A stretch of 64,000 nt of DNA. Origin: PHAA01 sp022706565 (GTDB lineage Bacteria; Bacillota; Syntrophomonadia; Syntrophomonadales; Syntrophomonadaceae). The DNA lies in assembly GCA_040769385.1 (NCBI GenBank), contig JAXGLD010000003.1:186001-250000 (forward strand), given 5' to 3'. Shown in pieces: positions 16,081-23,199 of the stretch (position 1 is the first letter of the stretch; every line of letters begins with the position of its first letter). A program made the position numbers and the translations under genes. The notes beneath the pieces are model-generated. The model had not been told where the DNA came from and ran no database searches. It worked only from the letters and a program-made list of their open reading frames with translations.

Positions 16081-16108
16081 GAAGGACTTGTCCCCTTCTT
16101 GTAGAAGT
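16081..16108 (+). promoter_or_regulatory. Candidate sigma-H promoter of the spoIIA operon
   Basis: -35 GAAGGACTT (16081-16089) and -10 GTAGAAGT (16101-16108) are 11 bases apart, each close to the sigma-H consensus. TGTAGAA overlapping the -10 is one base from a 0A box. The spoIIA operon of Bacillus is transcribed by sigma-H under Spo0A control. Confidence 0.4.
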
Positions 16109-16177
16109 CTCATATGTGGGTCTGCGCGGACTAGCAGCTGACCCGGAGCGTATGAAATGCAGGAGGGGGACTTTGGC

Positions 16178-16510
16178 GTGGAACTTGATCTGAAACAGGT
16201 GAGAAATACGCTTTTTGTCAGAATCGCCGGCGAGATAGATATGATGGTGGCAGACAAGCTTCGCAGTGCCATAGACCGCCGGCTGGAGACCAACCGAATC
16301 AGCAATCTGGTTATCAACCTTGAGAAGGTTACCTTCATCGACAGCTCAGGCTTGGGCGTGATAATCGGCCGGTATAAAAAAATGGCCGACTTGCATGGTA
16401 AAATGTTTATAGTGGGAGCCCGCCCCTCAGTCCATAAAATCCTCATATTTTCCGGCATCAACAAACTGGTATCCATGTACAATAACGAGCAGGACATTAT
16501 TAATATATGA
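16178..16510 (+). CDS. spoIIAA: SpoIIAA, anti-anti-sigma factor
   Basis: A STAS-domain protein that, when unphosphorylated, pulls SpoIIAB off sigma-F. The 110-residue product has the hallmark FIDSSGLGVIIGRYK, with the phosphorylated serine at Ser56. I use the GTG at 16178 because AGGAGGGG (16161-16168) lies 9 bases before it; an upstream in-frame ATG at 16157 would overlap this ribosome binding site. First gene of the spoIIAA-spoIIAB-sigF operon. Confidence 0.95.
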   Translation: MELDLKQVRNTLFVRIAGEIDMMVADKLRSAIDRRLETNRISNLVINLEKVTFIDSSGLGVIIGRYKKMADLHGKMFIVGARPSVHKILIFSGINKLVSMYNNEQDIINI

Positions 16511-16544
16511 CGGAGGTGAATCCCAGCCTCGGGCTGGACAGGCC
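16511..16544 (+). promoter_or_regulatory. Ribosome binding site separated from the spoIIAB start by a hairpin
   Basis: GGAGGTGA (16512-16519) is too far from the ATG at 16545 (25 bases between) to work directly. Between them, CCAGCC (16523-16528) pairs with GGCTGG (16532-16537) around a 3-base loop. With the hairpin folded, about 10 unpaired bases separate the two, a normal distance. No other in-frame start codon exists between the Shine-Dalgarno and the ATG. Confidence 0.6.
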
Positions 16545-16991
16545 ATGAATATGAAAAATTATGTACGTTTCGAATTCCCGAGTTTGCCGGAAAATGTATC
16601 TTTCGCACGTTCTTGCGTAGGTGCATTTGCGGCCCAGCTGAACTGCACCCTGGAGGAGATCGAGGAGATAAAATTGGTGGTTTCCGAGGCAGTATCCAAC
16701 AGCATCATTCACGGCTACGATAATCGCCCCCATGAAAAGGTAGTGGTAATGGCCACCATATTGGACAATGAGGTAATGGAGATTATGGTTGAGGATTTCG
16801 GCAAGGGTATCGTTGACATCGGGCAGGCGATGGAGCCCAGTTATTCCAGCGATCCTGCCCGCATGGGGCTGGGGTTTTCTCTGATGCAATCTTTCATGGA
16901 TGAGCTGGATGTTTGCAGCGAACCAGGCCGGGGCACCAGTGTTAAGCTGAAGCGCAGTTTCCGGGCCAAGTCCCAGGCCGCCCTGGCCTGA
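16545..16991 (+). CDS. spoIIAB: SpoIIAB, anti-sigma-F factor and serine kinase
   Basis: Binds and inhibits sigma-F and phosphorylates SpoIIAA; it is a GHKL-fold kinase. The 148-residue protein shows the N box EAVSNSIIHGYDN, the G1 box VEDFGKGIVD, and the G2 region MGLGFSLMQSFMD. Residues after about 138 (KSQAALA) form a short tail. The start is ATG 16545, with the ribosome binding site set back behind a small hairpin. It lies between spoIIAA and sigF in the conserved order. Confidence 0.96.
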   Translation: MNMKNYVRFEFPSLPENVSFARSCVGAFAAQLNCTLEEIEEIKLVVSEAVSNSIIHGYDNRPHEKVVVMATILDNEVMEIMVEDFGKGIVDIGQAMEPSYSSDPARMGLGFSLMQSFMDELDVCSEPGRGTSVKLKRSFRAKSQAALA

Positions 16992-17005
16992 AGGGGGACA
17001 AGCTA

Positions 17006-17734
17006 GTGCTCCCCGACAAATTTCAGGAAAACGATGAACTCCTGCGCCAGGCCCAGAGCGGTGACCAGAATGCCCGCTCCAAGGTTTATGAGGCCAATCT
17101 GGGTTTGGTTTATATGGTCCTGGAAAGGTTCAAGAACACCAATTACGATTACGAGGATCTGTTTCAGGTCGGTTCTATCGGGCTGTTAAAAGCGATTGAC
17201 AAGTTCGATTTCACCTTTCAGGTGCGTTTTTCCACCTATGCCGTACCCATGATCATAGGAGAGATCAAGAAATTTCTTCGTGATGACGGTATAGTCAAGG
17301 TGCAAAGAAGCCTCAAAGAGAGTTATGGCAGGATCCGGTGGGCCCAGGAGAAGCTCAGGGCCGATTTGGGTCGGGAACCGGTTATCAATGAATTGGCCGA
17401 ACTGCTGCAAATGGATAAGGAAGAGATAGTGATTGCAATGGAGGCTTGCCAATCCCCGGCCTATATCTATGACACGCATCTGGGGGAAGAGAAGGAGCAG
17501 TTATCCTTGATCGACCGGCTGGCCAGCGAGCAAGGCAGTATTATGATGCTGGAAAGGCTAGCCCTGCGGGAGGCCCTGGAAAAACTGGAAAACCGGGAAA
17601 AAGAAATCATCGTAAGGCGTTTCTTTAAGGACGAGACCCAGGCATCCATCGCTGTTGATTTGGGTGTGTCACAGGTCCAGGTTTCCCGGATCGAAAAGGC
17701 GGCTCTGGCGAAACTCAAAAGGGTACTCGAATAA
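17006..17734 (+). CDS. sigF: RNA polymerase sigma-F factor (SpoIIAC)
   Basis: The first compartment-specific sigma factor, active in the forespore after septation. The 242 residues include region 2 with DLFQVGSIGLLKAIDKFD and FSTYAVPMIIGEIKKFLRDD, region 3 around EPVINELAELLQMD, and region 4 with the helix-turn-helix TQASIAVDLGVSQVQVSRIEK. The GTG start at 17006 follows AAGGGGG at 16991-16997. Last gene of the spoIIA operon; spoVA, partly a later forespore operon, follows after a dodecin gene. Confidence 0.96.
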   Translation: MLPDKFQENDELLRQAQSGDQNARSKVYEANLGLVYMVLERFKNTNYDYEDLFQVGSIGLLKAIDKFDFTFQVRFSTYAVPMIIGEIKKFLRDDGIVKVQRSLKESYGRIRWAQEKLRADLGREPVINELAELLQMDKEEIVIAMEACQSPAYIYDTHLGEEKEQLSLIDRLASEQGSIMMLERLALREALEKLENREKEIIVRRFFKDETQASIAVDLGVSQVQVSRIEKAALAKLKRVLE

Positions 17735-17789
17735 AGACACCTCCAGCCAGCCATAATATTGGCAAATGGTATAGAAAGGAGGACTTTAT

Positions 17790-17984
17790 TTGCAGATCAA
17801 GGTTGCCGAATTCGTAGGGGAGTCCCATAAAGACTGGCAGGACGCGGTATCCTCGGCGGTTGCCGAGGCATCCCGGTCATATGGCAATATCACCGGCGTA
17901 GAGGTGTACAATTGGACCGCCAGTGTCAAAGGAGACAAAATAGTAGATTATAAAGCCAACATCAAGATCGCCTACACCGAATGA
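17790..17984 (+). CDS. Dodecin family flavin-binding protein
   Basis: A 64-residue beta-alpha-beta-beta protein that assembles into a hollow dodecamer storing or buffering flavins. The sequence pattern KVAEFVGESHKDWQDAVSSA, then GVEVYNWTASV, then YKANIKIAYTE fits the family, including the Trp that stacks on flavin. The TTG at 17790 follows AAAGGAGGAC. It ends in a very strong terminator, separating it from spoVAC. Confidence 0.92.
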   Translation: MQIKVAEFVGESHKDWQDAVSSAVAEASRSYGNITGVEVYNWTASVKGDKIVDYKANIKIAYTE

Positions 17985-17995
17985 GATCCGAACCT

Positions 17996-18027
17996 AACCC
18001 GGCAGGAGATGCTCCTGCCGGGTTTTT
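17996..18027 (+). terminator. Rho-independent terminator after dodecin
   Basis: A perfect 13-bp stem (17996-18008 with 18012-18024), a 3-base ATG loop, and five T in a row. Confidence 0.93.
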
Positions 18028-18050
18028 ATTGTCCTGATACCGGTGTTAAA

Positions 18051-18081
18051 GGTATAAAGCCCGAGTATCTAACCCATAATA
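18051..18081 (+). promoter_or_regulatory. Candidate sigma-G promoter of the spoVA operon
   Basis: -35 GGTATA (18051-18056) and -10 CATAATA (18075-18081) with an 18-base spacer. The sigma-G consensus is TGAATA, 17-18 bases, CATACTA. The Bacillus spoVA operon is sigma-G dependent. Confidence 0.5.
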
Positions 18082-18100
18082 CTCTGAGGAGGAATCAGGT

Positions 18101-18571
18101 ATGGGCAATAATCCGGAGGAGCTTCTTAAAACCGCCGAACAGGAAGAATATCATCACCTGGTTAACCGCGTCAAACCCAAGCCCCCATTGCTCAAAAACT
18201 GTATTTGGGCTTTTGTGGTGGGCGGTTTGATATGTGTGGTCGGGCAGATAATAATGGAATTTTTTATTAACCTGGGTTACAGCCGACAGGATGCCGTGTC
18301 GCTCGAGTCTGTATCCATGGTTTTCCTCGGGGCTTTATTTACCGGTCTGGGTATATATGACAAATTGGGCGAAAAGGCTGGTGCCGGTTCGATAGTGCCT
18401 ATCACCGGTTTCGCCAATTCCATCGTGGCCCCGGCTATGGAATTCAAAAGGGAAGGCTATATTTTCGGGGTTGGAGCCAAGATATTCAGTATTGCCGGGC
18501 CGACCTTACTCTTTGGATTCACAGCCTCGGTTTTGATCGGGCTGGCCAAATTAGTAATCATGTCTATGTAG
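18101..18571 (+). CDS. spoVAC: SpoVAC, spore dipicolinate channel component
   Basis: An integral membrane protein of the inner spore membrane; in Bacillus it forms a mechanosensitive channel that passes Ca-dipicolinate. The 156 residues carry the family features KPKPPLLKNCIWAFVVGGLI, the loop with GLGIYDKLGEKAGAGSIVPITGFANSI split over residues 85-112, and a C-terminal membrane segment. The ATG at 18101 has GAGGAGG at 18086-18092. It opens the spoVAC-spoVAD-spoVAE operon. Confidence 0.95.
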   Translation: MGNNPEELLKTAEQEEYHHLVNRVKPKPPLLKNCIWAFVVGGLICVVGQIIMEFFINLGYSRQDAVSLESVSMVFLGALFTGLGIYDKLGEKAGAGSIVPITGFANSIVAPAMEFKREGYIFGVGAKIFSIAGPTLLFGFTASVLIGLAKLVIMSM

Positions 18572-18586
18572 TTAGGTGGTACGAAG

Positions 18587-19600
18587 ATGGGAGCTATAAA
18601 CAAGAAGGGCCGGCAGACATTTATTTTTGCAGATCCCCCCTACATAACTTCATGGGCTTCAATCGTTGGACCTAAAGAAGGTGAAGGGCCATGGAGCAGC
18701 GATTTTGACCAGATTTTGCCGGACTATCTCTGGGAAGAGGATAGCTGGGAGAAAACCGAGAGTAAAATGCTGCGCGAGGCAGCCAAGTTGGCCATCAGCA
18801 AACAGGGCCTGCAGACTTCGGACATAGAATTGATGGTGGCCGGTGATCTGCTCAATCAGATTACCTCGTCAAATTATGCGGCCCGGGAAATAGGCGTCCC
18901 ATTCCTGGGTTTGTACGGGGCCTGCTCCACCATGGCCGAGTCTTTATTGGTGGGTGCAGCCATAGTGGATGGAGGTTATTGTGAACGGGTACTGGCAGCC
19001 ACCTCCAGTCATCACTACAGTGCCGAGCGGCAGTATCGGTCTCCGGTCGAGCATGGGGTGCAGCGAGCGCCTAGCTCTCAATGGACCGCAACCGCTGCCG
19101 GGGCGGTGATTCTGCAAAAAGGTGGCAGTGGGCCCAGGGTAAGCTGCGCCACAGTGGGAAAGGTAATCGACATGGGGCAGACCGATATTGCCAATATGGG
19201 TGCGGCCATGGCTCCGGCGGCAGTGGATACTATAAAGGCGCACTTCGAAGACACCGGACGCCCTCATGATTATTATGATCTGGTGGTGACTGGGGATTTG
19301 GCTGCGGTGGGATTGAGCCTGGCCCGGGAATTGTTTGTCAAGGTAGGGCTGGTGCCCAGCCCCAACTTCAGTGATTGTGGAGTTCTTCTCTATGACGGAC
19401 TGCAGGGAGTTGATTCCGGGGGCAGTGGCTGCGGCTGCTCGGCATGTATGCTTACCGGTCCTTTTTTGCGCAAGGTGGCCGGCGGGGAGATGAAAAACAT
19501 CCTGCTGGTATCTACGGGGGCCTTGATGAGTCCTACCACCACCTTCCAGAAAGAGAGCATACCGGCGGTAGCCCACGCGGTGGCCATAGAAAACATATAG
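18587..19600 (+). CDS. spoVAD: SpoVAD, dipicolinate-binding thiolase-fold protein
   Basis: Binds dipicolinate for uptake into the forespore and for release at germination. The 337-residue protein has a thiolase-like fold with FLGLYGACSTMAESL (about 107-121), SSHHYSAERQYRSPVEHG and GDLAAVGLSLA, plus a cysteine-rich SGCGCSACML segment. The ATG at 18587 follows TTAGGTGG. It is the central gene of the spoVA set. Confidence 0.95.
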   Translation: MGAINKKGRQTFIFADPPYITSWASIVGPKEGEGPWSSDFDQILPDYLWEEDSWEKTESKMLREAAKLAISKQGLQTSDIELMVAGDLLNQITSSNYAAREIGVPFLGLYGACSTMAESLLVGAAIVDGGYCERVLAATSSHHYSAERQYRSPVEHGVQRAPSSQWTATAAGAVILQKGGSGPRVSCATVGKVIDMGQTDIANMGAAMAPAAVDTIKAHFEDTGRPHDYYDLVVTGDLAAVGLSLARELFVKVGLVPSPNFSDCGVLLYDGLQGVDSGGSGCGCSACMLTGPFLRKVAGGEMKNILLVSTGALMSPTTTFQKESIPAVAHAVAIENI

Positions 19601-19659
19601 ATTAACCATAGGATGAGCAAATTCGAACCAGTGGAACAATAAGAAGGGAATGGTATGGT

Positions 19660-20016
19660 GTGTCTTTTCTGATGGCCTTTCTTGTGGGAGGCAGTTTGTG
19701 TCTGATCGGCCAGCTGGTAATGGATCTGACCAAGCCGGGCACAACTCCGGGACATATCTTGGTGGGATATATAACCATAGGCGCGTTTCTCAGTGCAGTG
19801 GGATTGTACCAACCGCTGGTAGATGTGGGCGGTGCTGGAGCCACCGTACCTTTGAGCGGTTTTGGTCATAGCCTGGCCCAAGGGGCTATGAAAGCGGTGA
19901 CGGAAAAAGGATGGTTGGGGGCTTTCACCGGAGGTATCACGGCAACCGCCGGAGGGATAACGGCTGCCATCGTGTTTGGTTATTTAGCCGCGATTCTATT
20001 CGATCCCAAAGATTAA
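19660..20016 (+). CDS. spoVAE: SpoVAE, spore membrane protein
   Basis: A 118-residue multi-span membrane protein resembling SpoVAC (shared GAGATVPLSGFGHSLAQG-type loop) and matching SpoVAEb in size. It works with SpoVAC and SpoVAD in dipicolinate movement. The GTG at 19660 lies about 10 bases after AAGAAGGGA. It completes a minimal spoVAC-VAD-VAE operon without spoVAA, VAB or VAF. Confidence 0.92.
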   Translation: MSFLMAFLVGGSLCLIGQLVMDLTKPGTTPGHILVGYITIGAFLSAVGLYQPLVDVGGAGATVPLSGFGHSLAQGAMKAVTEKGWLGAFTGGITATAGGITAAIVFGYLAAILFDPKD

Positions 20017-20058
20017 GGGATTGTACTCATCGATATAAGGAAAGCGAGGATTACAGCA

Positions 20059-21024
20059 GTGAGGGTGGGTATACCCAGAAGTCTGTTCTATTTCTATTAT
20101 TTTCCGCTTTGGAAGACCTTTTTCGAAGGGTTGGGAGCCACAGTGGTGACTTCTTCCTGGACCAACCGGCAGACGGTGGAGTGCGGATTGCTGAGTGCAG
20201 TGGACGAAGCCTGTTTTCCTATCAAGGTGTGTTTTGGGCACGTTAAGGAACTATGCAGTCAAGAGCTGGACTTTATTTTCATTCCGCGCCTGGTCAGCGT
20301 GGAGAATCGCTCCTACATATGCCCTAAATTTATGGGATTGCCGGATATGGTGCGGGCCTTAATCCCAGGTCTGCCGGAAATAATCGACATCACTATCGAT
20401 CTCAGCCGCAACAGCAGGGCATTGGAGAAGGATCTGCTCAAGGTAGGTCGTAGATTCGGTAAAGACAGGAGGGTTACCAGACTAGCCTATAATCAAGGCT
20501 TGGCCGAATGGCGTCAATGCATCCGGTTGTGCCGGCAGGGCTATACCATGGCTGAAGCGGTCCGGATATGGGATGGAGAAGAGGTGACGCTGCCAGCAGC
20601 CAACAGTCTCAATATCGGTGTACTCGGTCATGGGTATTCGCTATACGACCGGATGATCAGCATGAATTTAATAGACCGCCTGCGTCAACTAGGTTGTCAG
20701 GTCCAGGTAGTTGAAAATCTGGATCAAGCTTTGGTGGAGGCCAAAGCCGGGGAGATACCGAAAAGAGTCTTCTGGACCCTGGGCCGCAAGGCGGTGGGGG
20801 GAGCCTTGCTGCTGGACAGCCAGCCCCATGTGGATGGAATCGTATATCTGGCCTGTTTTGGATGCGGGCCGGATTCAATGATCGGGGAAATGATCAGCCG
20901 CAAGGTTTACCGCAAACCATTCATGATGCTAACCATCGACGAGCATACTGGCGAAGCCGGGCTGGTCACCCGCTTGGAAGCATTCTGCGATATGCTGCAG
21001 CGAAAGAAGGCCATCAATCTATGA
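20059..21024 (+). CDS. Acyl-CoA dehydratase activase-related protein, DUF2229 type
   Basis: A 321-residue protein like the DUF2229 domain found fused to, or next to, activases of 2-hydroxyacyl-CoA dehydratases. It opens with VGIPRSLFYFYYFPLW and has SAVDEACFPIKVCFGHV, ENRSYICPKFMGLPD, CFGCGPDSM and ending motif TIDEHTGEAGLVTRLEAFCD. Conserved cysteines suggest an Fe-S cluster like that of dehydratase subunits. The start is GTG at 20059. It overlaps the next gene by four bases (ATGA). The substrate is unknown: no catalytic dehydratase or CoA-transferase gene is visible nearby. Confidence 0.85.
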   Translation: MRVGIPRSLFYFYYFPLWKTFFEGLGATVVTSSWTNRQTVECGLLSAVDEACFPIKVCFGHVKELCSQELDFIFIPRLVSVENRSYICPKFMGLPDMVRALIPGLPEIIDITIDLSRNSRALEKDLLKVGRRFGKDRRVTRLAYNQGLAEWRQCIRLCRQGYTMAEAVRIWDGEEVTLPAANSLNIGVLGHGYSLYDRMISMNLIDRLRQLGCQVQVVENLDQALVEAKAGEIPKRVFWTLGRKAVGGALLLDSQPHVDGIVYLACFGCGPDSMIGEMISRKVYRKPFMMLTIDEHTGEAGLVTRLEAFCDMLQRKKAINL

Positions 21025-22121
21025 AGATAACATTCCCGGCCATGGGACACATGAATATCGCGGTGAAGAGTCTGTTGTCCGGGCTGAAGCTGGACGTGGT
21101 CCCGCCGCCGCCCATCAGCAAACGTACCTTCGAGCTGGGTATCAAGAATTCACCAGAATTCGCCTGTCTGCCACTGAAGATAAATGTAGGCAATTTCATC
21201 GAAGCCATGGAACAAGGGGCTGATACCATCGTAATGGTGGGAGGATGGGGACCATGCCGGTTCGGTTATTACGCCCAGGTGGAGCGAGATATCCTGGAGG
21301 GACTGGGGTATCATTTCAAGATGATCGTGCTGGAAGCACCAGATTCCCGGCTGCCAGACCTGGCGGATCAGGTTAGGAATCTGGGGGAAAATGTGTCATT
21401 GGGAGAAGCGATCAAGGCTATCCGATTTGCCTGGCACAAATTAAGTGCAATAGAAAGACTGGAGCGCCGGCTGGACTATGTACTCCCCCGAGCGTGGGAA
21501 AAAAGCCAGGCAGAAATGCTATATGACCGGGCAATAGCGGATATCGATGCCGCGGAAAACTGGGAGCAGGTCAGAGACTTGGCCCGCCACGCGGAACAGG
21601 CTCTGGGGGCTCTGCCGTTAAGCAAGGAAACTCCTTTGAAAATAGGTCTGGTCGGTGAAATCTACACCTTGTTGGAGCCGGCCGCCAATTATGATATTTG
21701 CCGCTTGATCGGCAGAATGGGTGTGGAAGTCTGCCGCTCCATCTACCTGACCGACTGGCTTAATGACCACCTGCTGGGGGGACTGGTCAAAAAATCGGTA
21801 CGCAGACATCTGCGGCAGTATACATATCCGTACCTCAACCACTGGGTGGGAGGTCATGGTTGGGAGACCGTGGGGAATGCGGTGCAGTTTGCCCGCATGA
21901 AATGCGACGGCGTCATTCAAGTAGGGCCCCTGACCTGTATGCCGGAGATCGTTGCCCAATCGATCCTGCCATCCATCAGTGCCAGGGAAGGCATACCGGC
22001 AATGACCCTCTGGTTCGATGAATTATCTGCCACCGCCGGACTGGTTACCCGGCTGGAAGCGTTTGTCGATATGATCCAACGTAAAAAATTAGTCAACTAC
22101 GAGCAGGTCAAGGAGGCTTGA
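21021..22121 (+). CDS. Acyl-CoA dehydratase activase-related protein (CoA protein activase-like)
   Basis: A 366-residue protein of the same superfamily as 2-hydroxyglutaryl-CoA dehydratase D components. Visible features: FPAMGHMNIAVKSLL, PEFACLPLKINVGNFIEA (conserved Cys), VGGWGPCRFGYYAQVERD, GPLTCMPEIVAQSIL and the end TLWFDELSATAGLVTRLEAF, which mirrors the end of the upstream protein. The true start is ATG 21021, overlapping the upstream stop codon. The frame is open further upstream, but that sequence is the out-of-phase shadow of the previous gene. Middle gene of a tightly packed set of three. Confidence 0.85.
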   Translation: MKITFPAMGHMNIAVKSLLSGLKLDVVPPPPISKRTFELGIKNSPEFACLPLKINVGNFIEAMEQGADTIVMVGGWGPCRFGYYAQVERDILEGLGYHFKMIVLEAPDSRLPDLADQVRNLGENVSLGEAIKAIRFAWHKLSAIERLERRLDYVLPRAWEKSQAEMLYDRAIADIDAAENWEQVRDLARHAEQALGALPLSKETPLKIGLVGEIYTLLEPAANYDICRLIGRMGVEVCRSIYLTDWLNDHLLGGLVKKSVRRHLRQYTYPYLNHWVGGHGWETVGNAVQFARMKCDGVIQVGPLTCMPEIVAQSILPSISAREGIPAMTLWFDELSATAGLVTRLEAFVDMIQRKKLVNYEQVKEA

Positions 22122-22122
22122 A

Positions 22123-23109
22123 ATGGATTGCTATTTGGGGATAGACATAGGATCGGTGAGCAGCAACCTGGTGCTGCTGGATGACCAGGATAATCTTATG
22201 CGCAAGGTTTATCTGCGCACCAGCGGCAATCCAGTCCGAGCCATCCGGGAAGGGTTCGCCACGCTGCTGGAAGGTCTGCCTGCTGACCTGATTATTAAGG
22301 GAGTAGGCACTACCGGAAGTGGACGTTATCTTTCGGCAATCCTGACCGGAGCGGACGTAACCAAGAATGAGATAACTGCCCATGCGGTTGCCGCCGTCAG
22401 GTATTATCCGGAAGTAAGAACTATCCTGGAAATCGGGGGGCAAGATTCCAAGATAATCATCCTTGAACAGGGTATAGTCAACGATTTCGCCATGAACACT
22501 GTGTGTGCGGCGGGTACAGGTTCATTTCTCGACCAGCAGGCAGCCAGGCTTAACCTGGATATTCAGGAATTCGGGGACATCGCGGCCCGCTCCCGGCAAG
22601 CGGTGCGTATTGCGGGGCGCTGTGGCGTATTTGCCGAGACGGACATGATCCACAAACAGCAGATGGGTTATCCCACCGAAGATATAATAATGGGGTTGTG
22701 TGAGGCTTTGGCCAGGAACTACCTGAACAACGTCGGCAAAGGCAAGAAGATTGAGGCTCCAGTGGTATTTCAGGGCGGTGTGGCTGCCAATCGCGGCTTA
22801 CGGGCAGCATTTGAGAAAATGTTGGGCCTGCCGGTGGAAGTCCCGGAGCATTATGACGTTATGGGAGCGGTGGGAGCGGCTATCCTGGCGCACGAGAACC
22901 ACTTGCTCACCCACCGGCCGACCAGTTTCAATGGGACCGCATTTATACTGGAAGGATTGTTTACTACCAGCAGTCATGAGTGCCAGGGCTGCCCCAATTT
23001 GTGCGAGGTAGTATGCATAAAACGTGATCGCCGGGTCCTGGCCTATTGGGGGGACCGCTGCAAGAAATGGGAAGGTTCGCTGCAGGCCAAATCCAACCAG
23101 GCGGTGTGA
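22123..23109 (+). CDS. Acyl-CoA dehydratase activase, BadF/HgdC family ATPase
   Basis: An ASKHA-fold ATPase of the family that drives one electron, with ATP hydrolysis, into 2-hydroxyacyl-CoA dehydratases or benzoyl-CoA reductases. The 328 residues have GIDIGSVSSNLVLLD (phosphate 1), ILEIGGQDSKII (phosphate 2), NTVCAAGTGSFLDQQ and CGVFAETDMIHKQQ, the last two holding the cysteines that bridge a [4Fe-4S] cluster between two subunits. An unusual C-terminal tail adds more cysteines (CQGCPNLCEVVC, then DRCKKW). The ATG begins one base after the preceding stop codon. Together the three genes form a complete activase-like module with an unknown client. Confidence 0.9.
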   Translation: MDCYLGIDIGSVSSNLVLLDDQDNLMRKVYLRTSGNPVRAIREGFATLLEGLPADLIIKGVGTTGSGRYLSAILTGADVTKNEITAHAVAAVRYYPEVRTILEIGGQDSKIIILEQGIVNDFAMNTVCAAGTGSFLDQQAARLNLDIQEFGDIAARSRQAVRIAGRCGVFAETDMIHKQQMGYPTEDIIMGLCEALARNYLNNVGKGKKIEAPVVFQGGVAANRGLRAAFEKMLGLPVEVPEHYDVMGAVGAAILAHENHLLTHRPTSFNGTAFILEGLFTTSSHECQGCPNLCEVVCIKRDRRVLAYWGDRCKKWEGSLQAKSNQAV

Positions 23110-23199
23110 GCTTACAGAAAGTTGTTGTCCGCAGATGAGGATTTATGCTAAAATCAGCCCAGTATACCCGAGAAATGAGATTAGAGGAGCGAAGCAGAG

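Noticed and set aside
18009..18230. 73-codon frame starting in the dodecin terminator
   Set aside because: It overlaps the start of spoVAC in another frame and begins inside a terminator hairpin.
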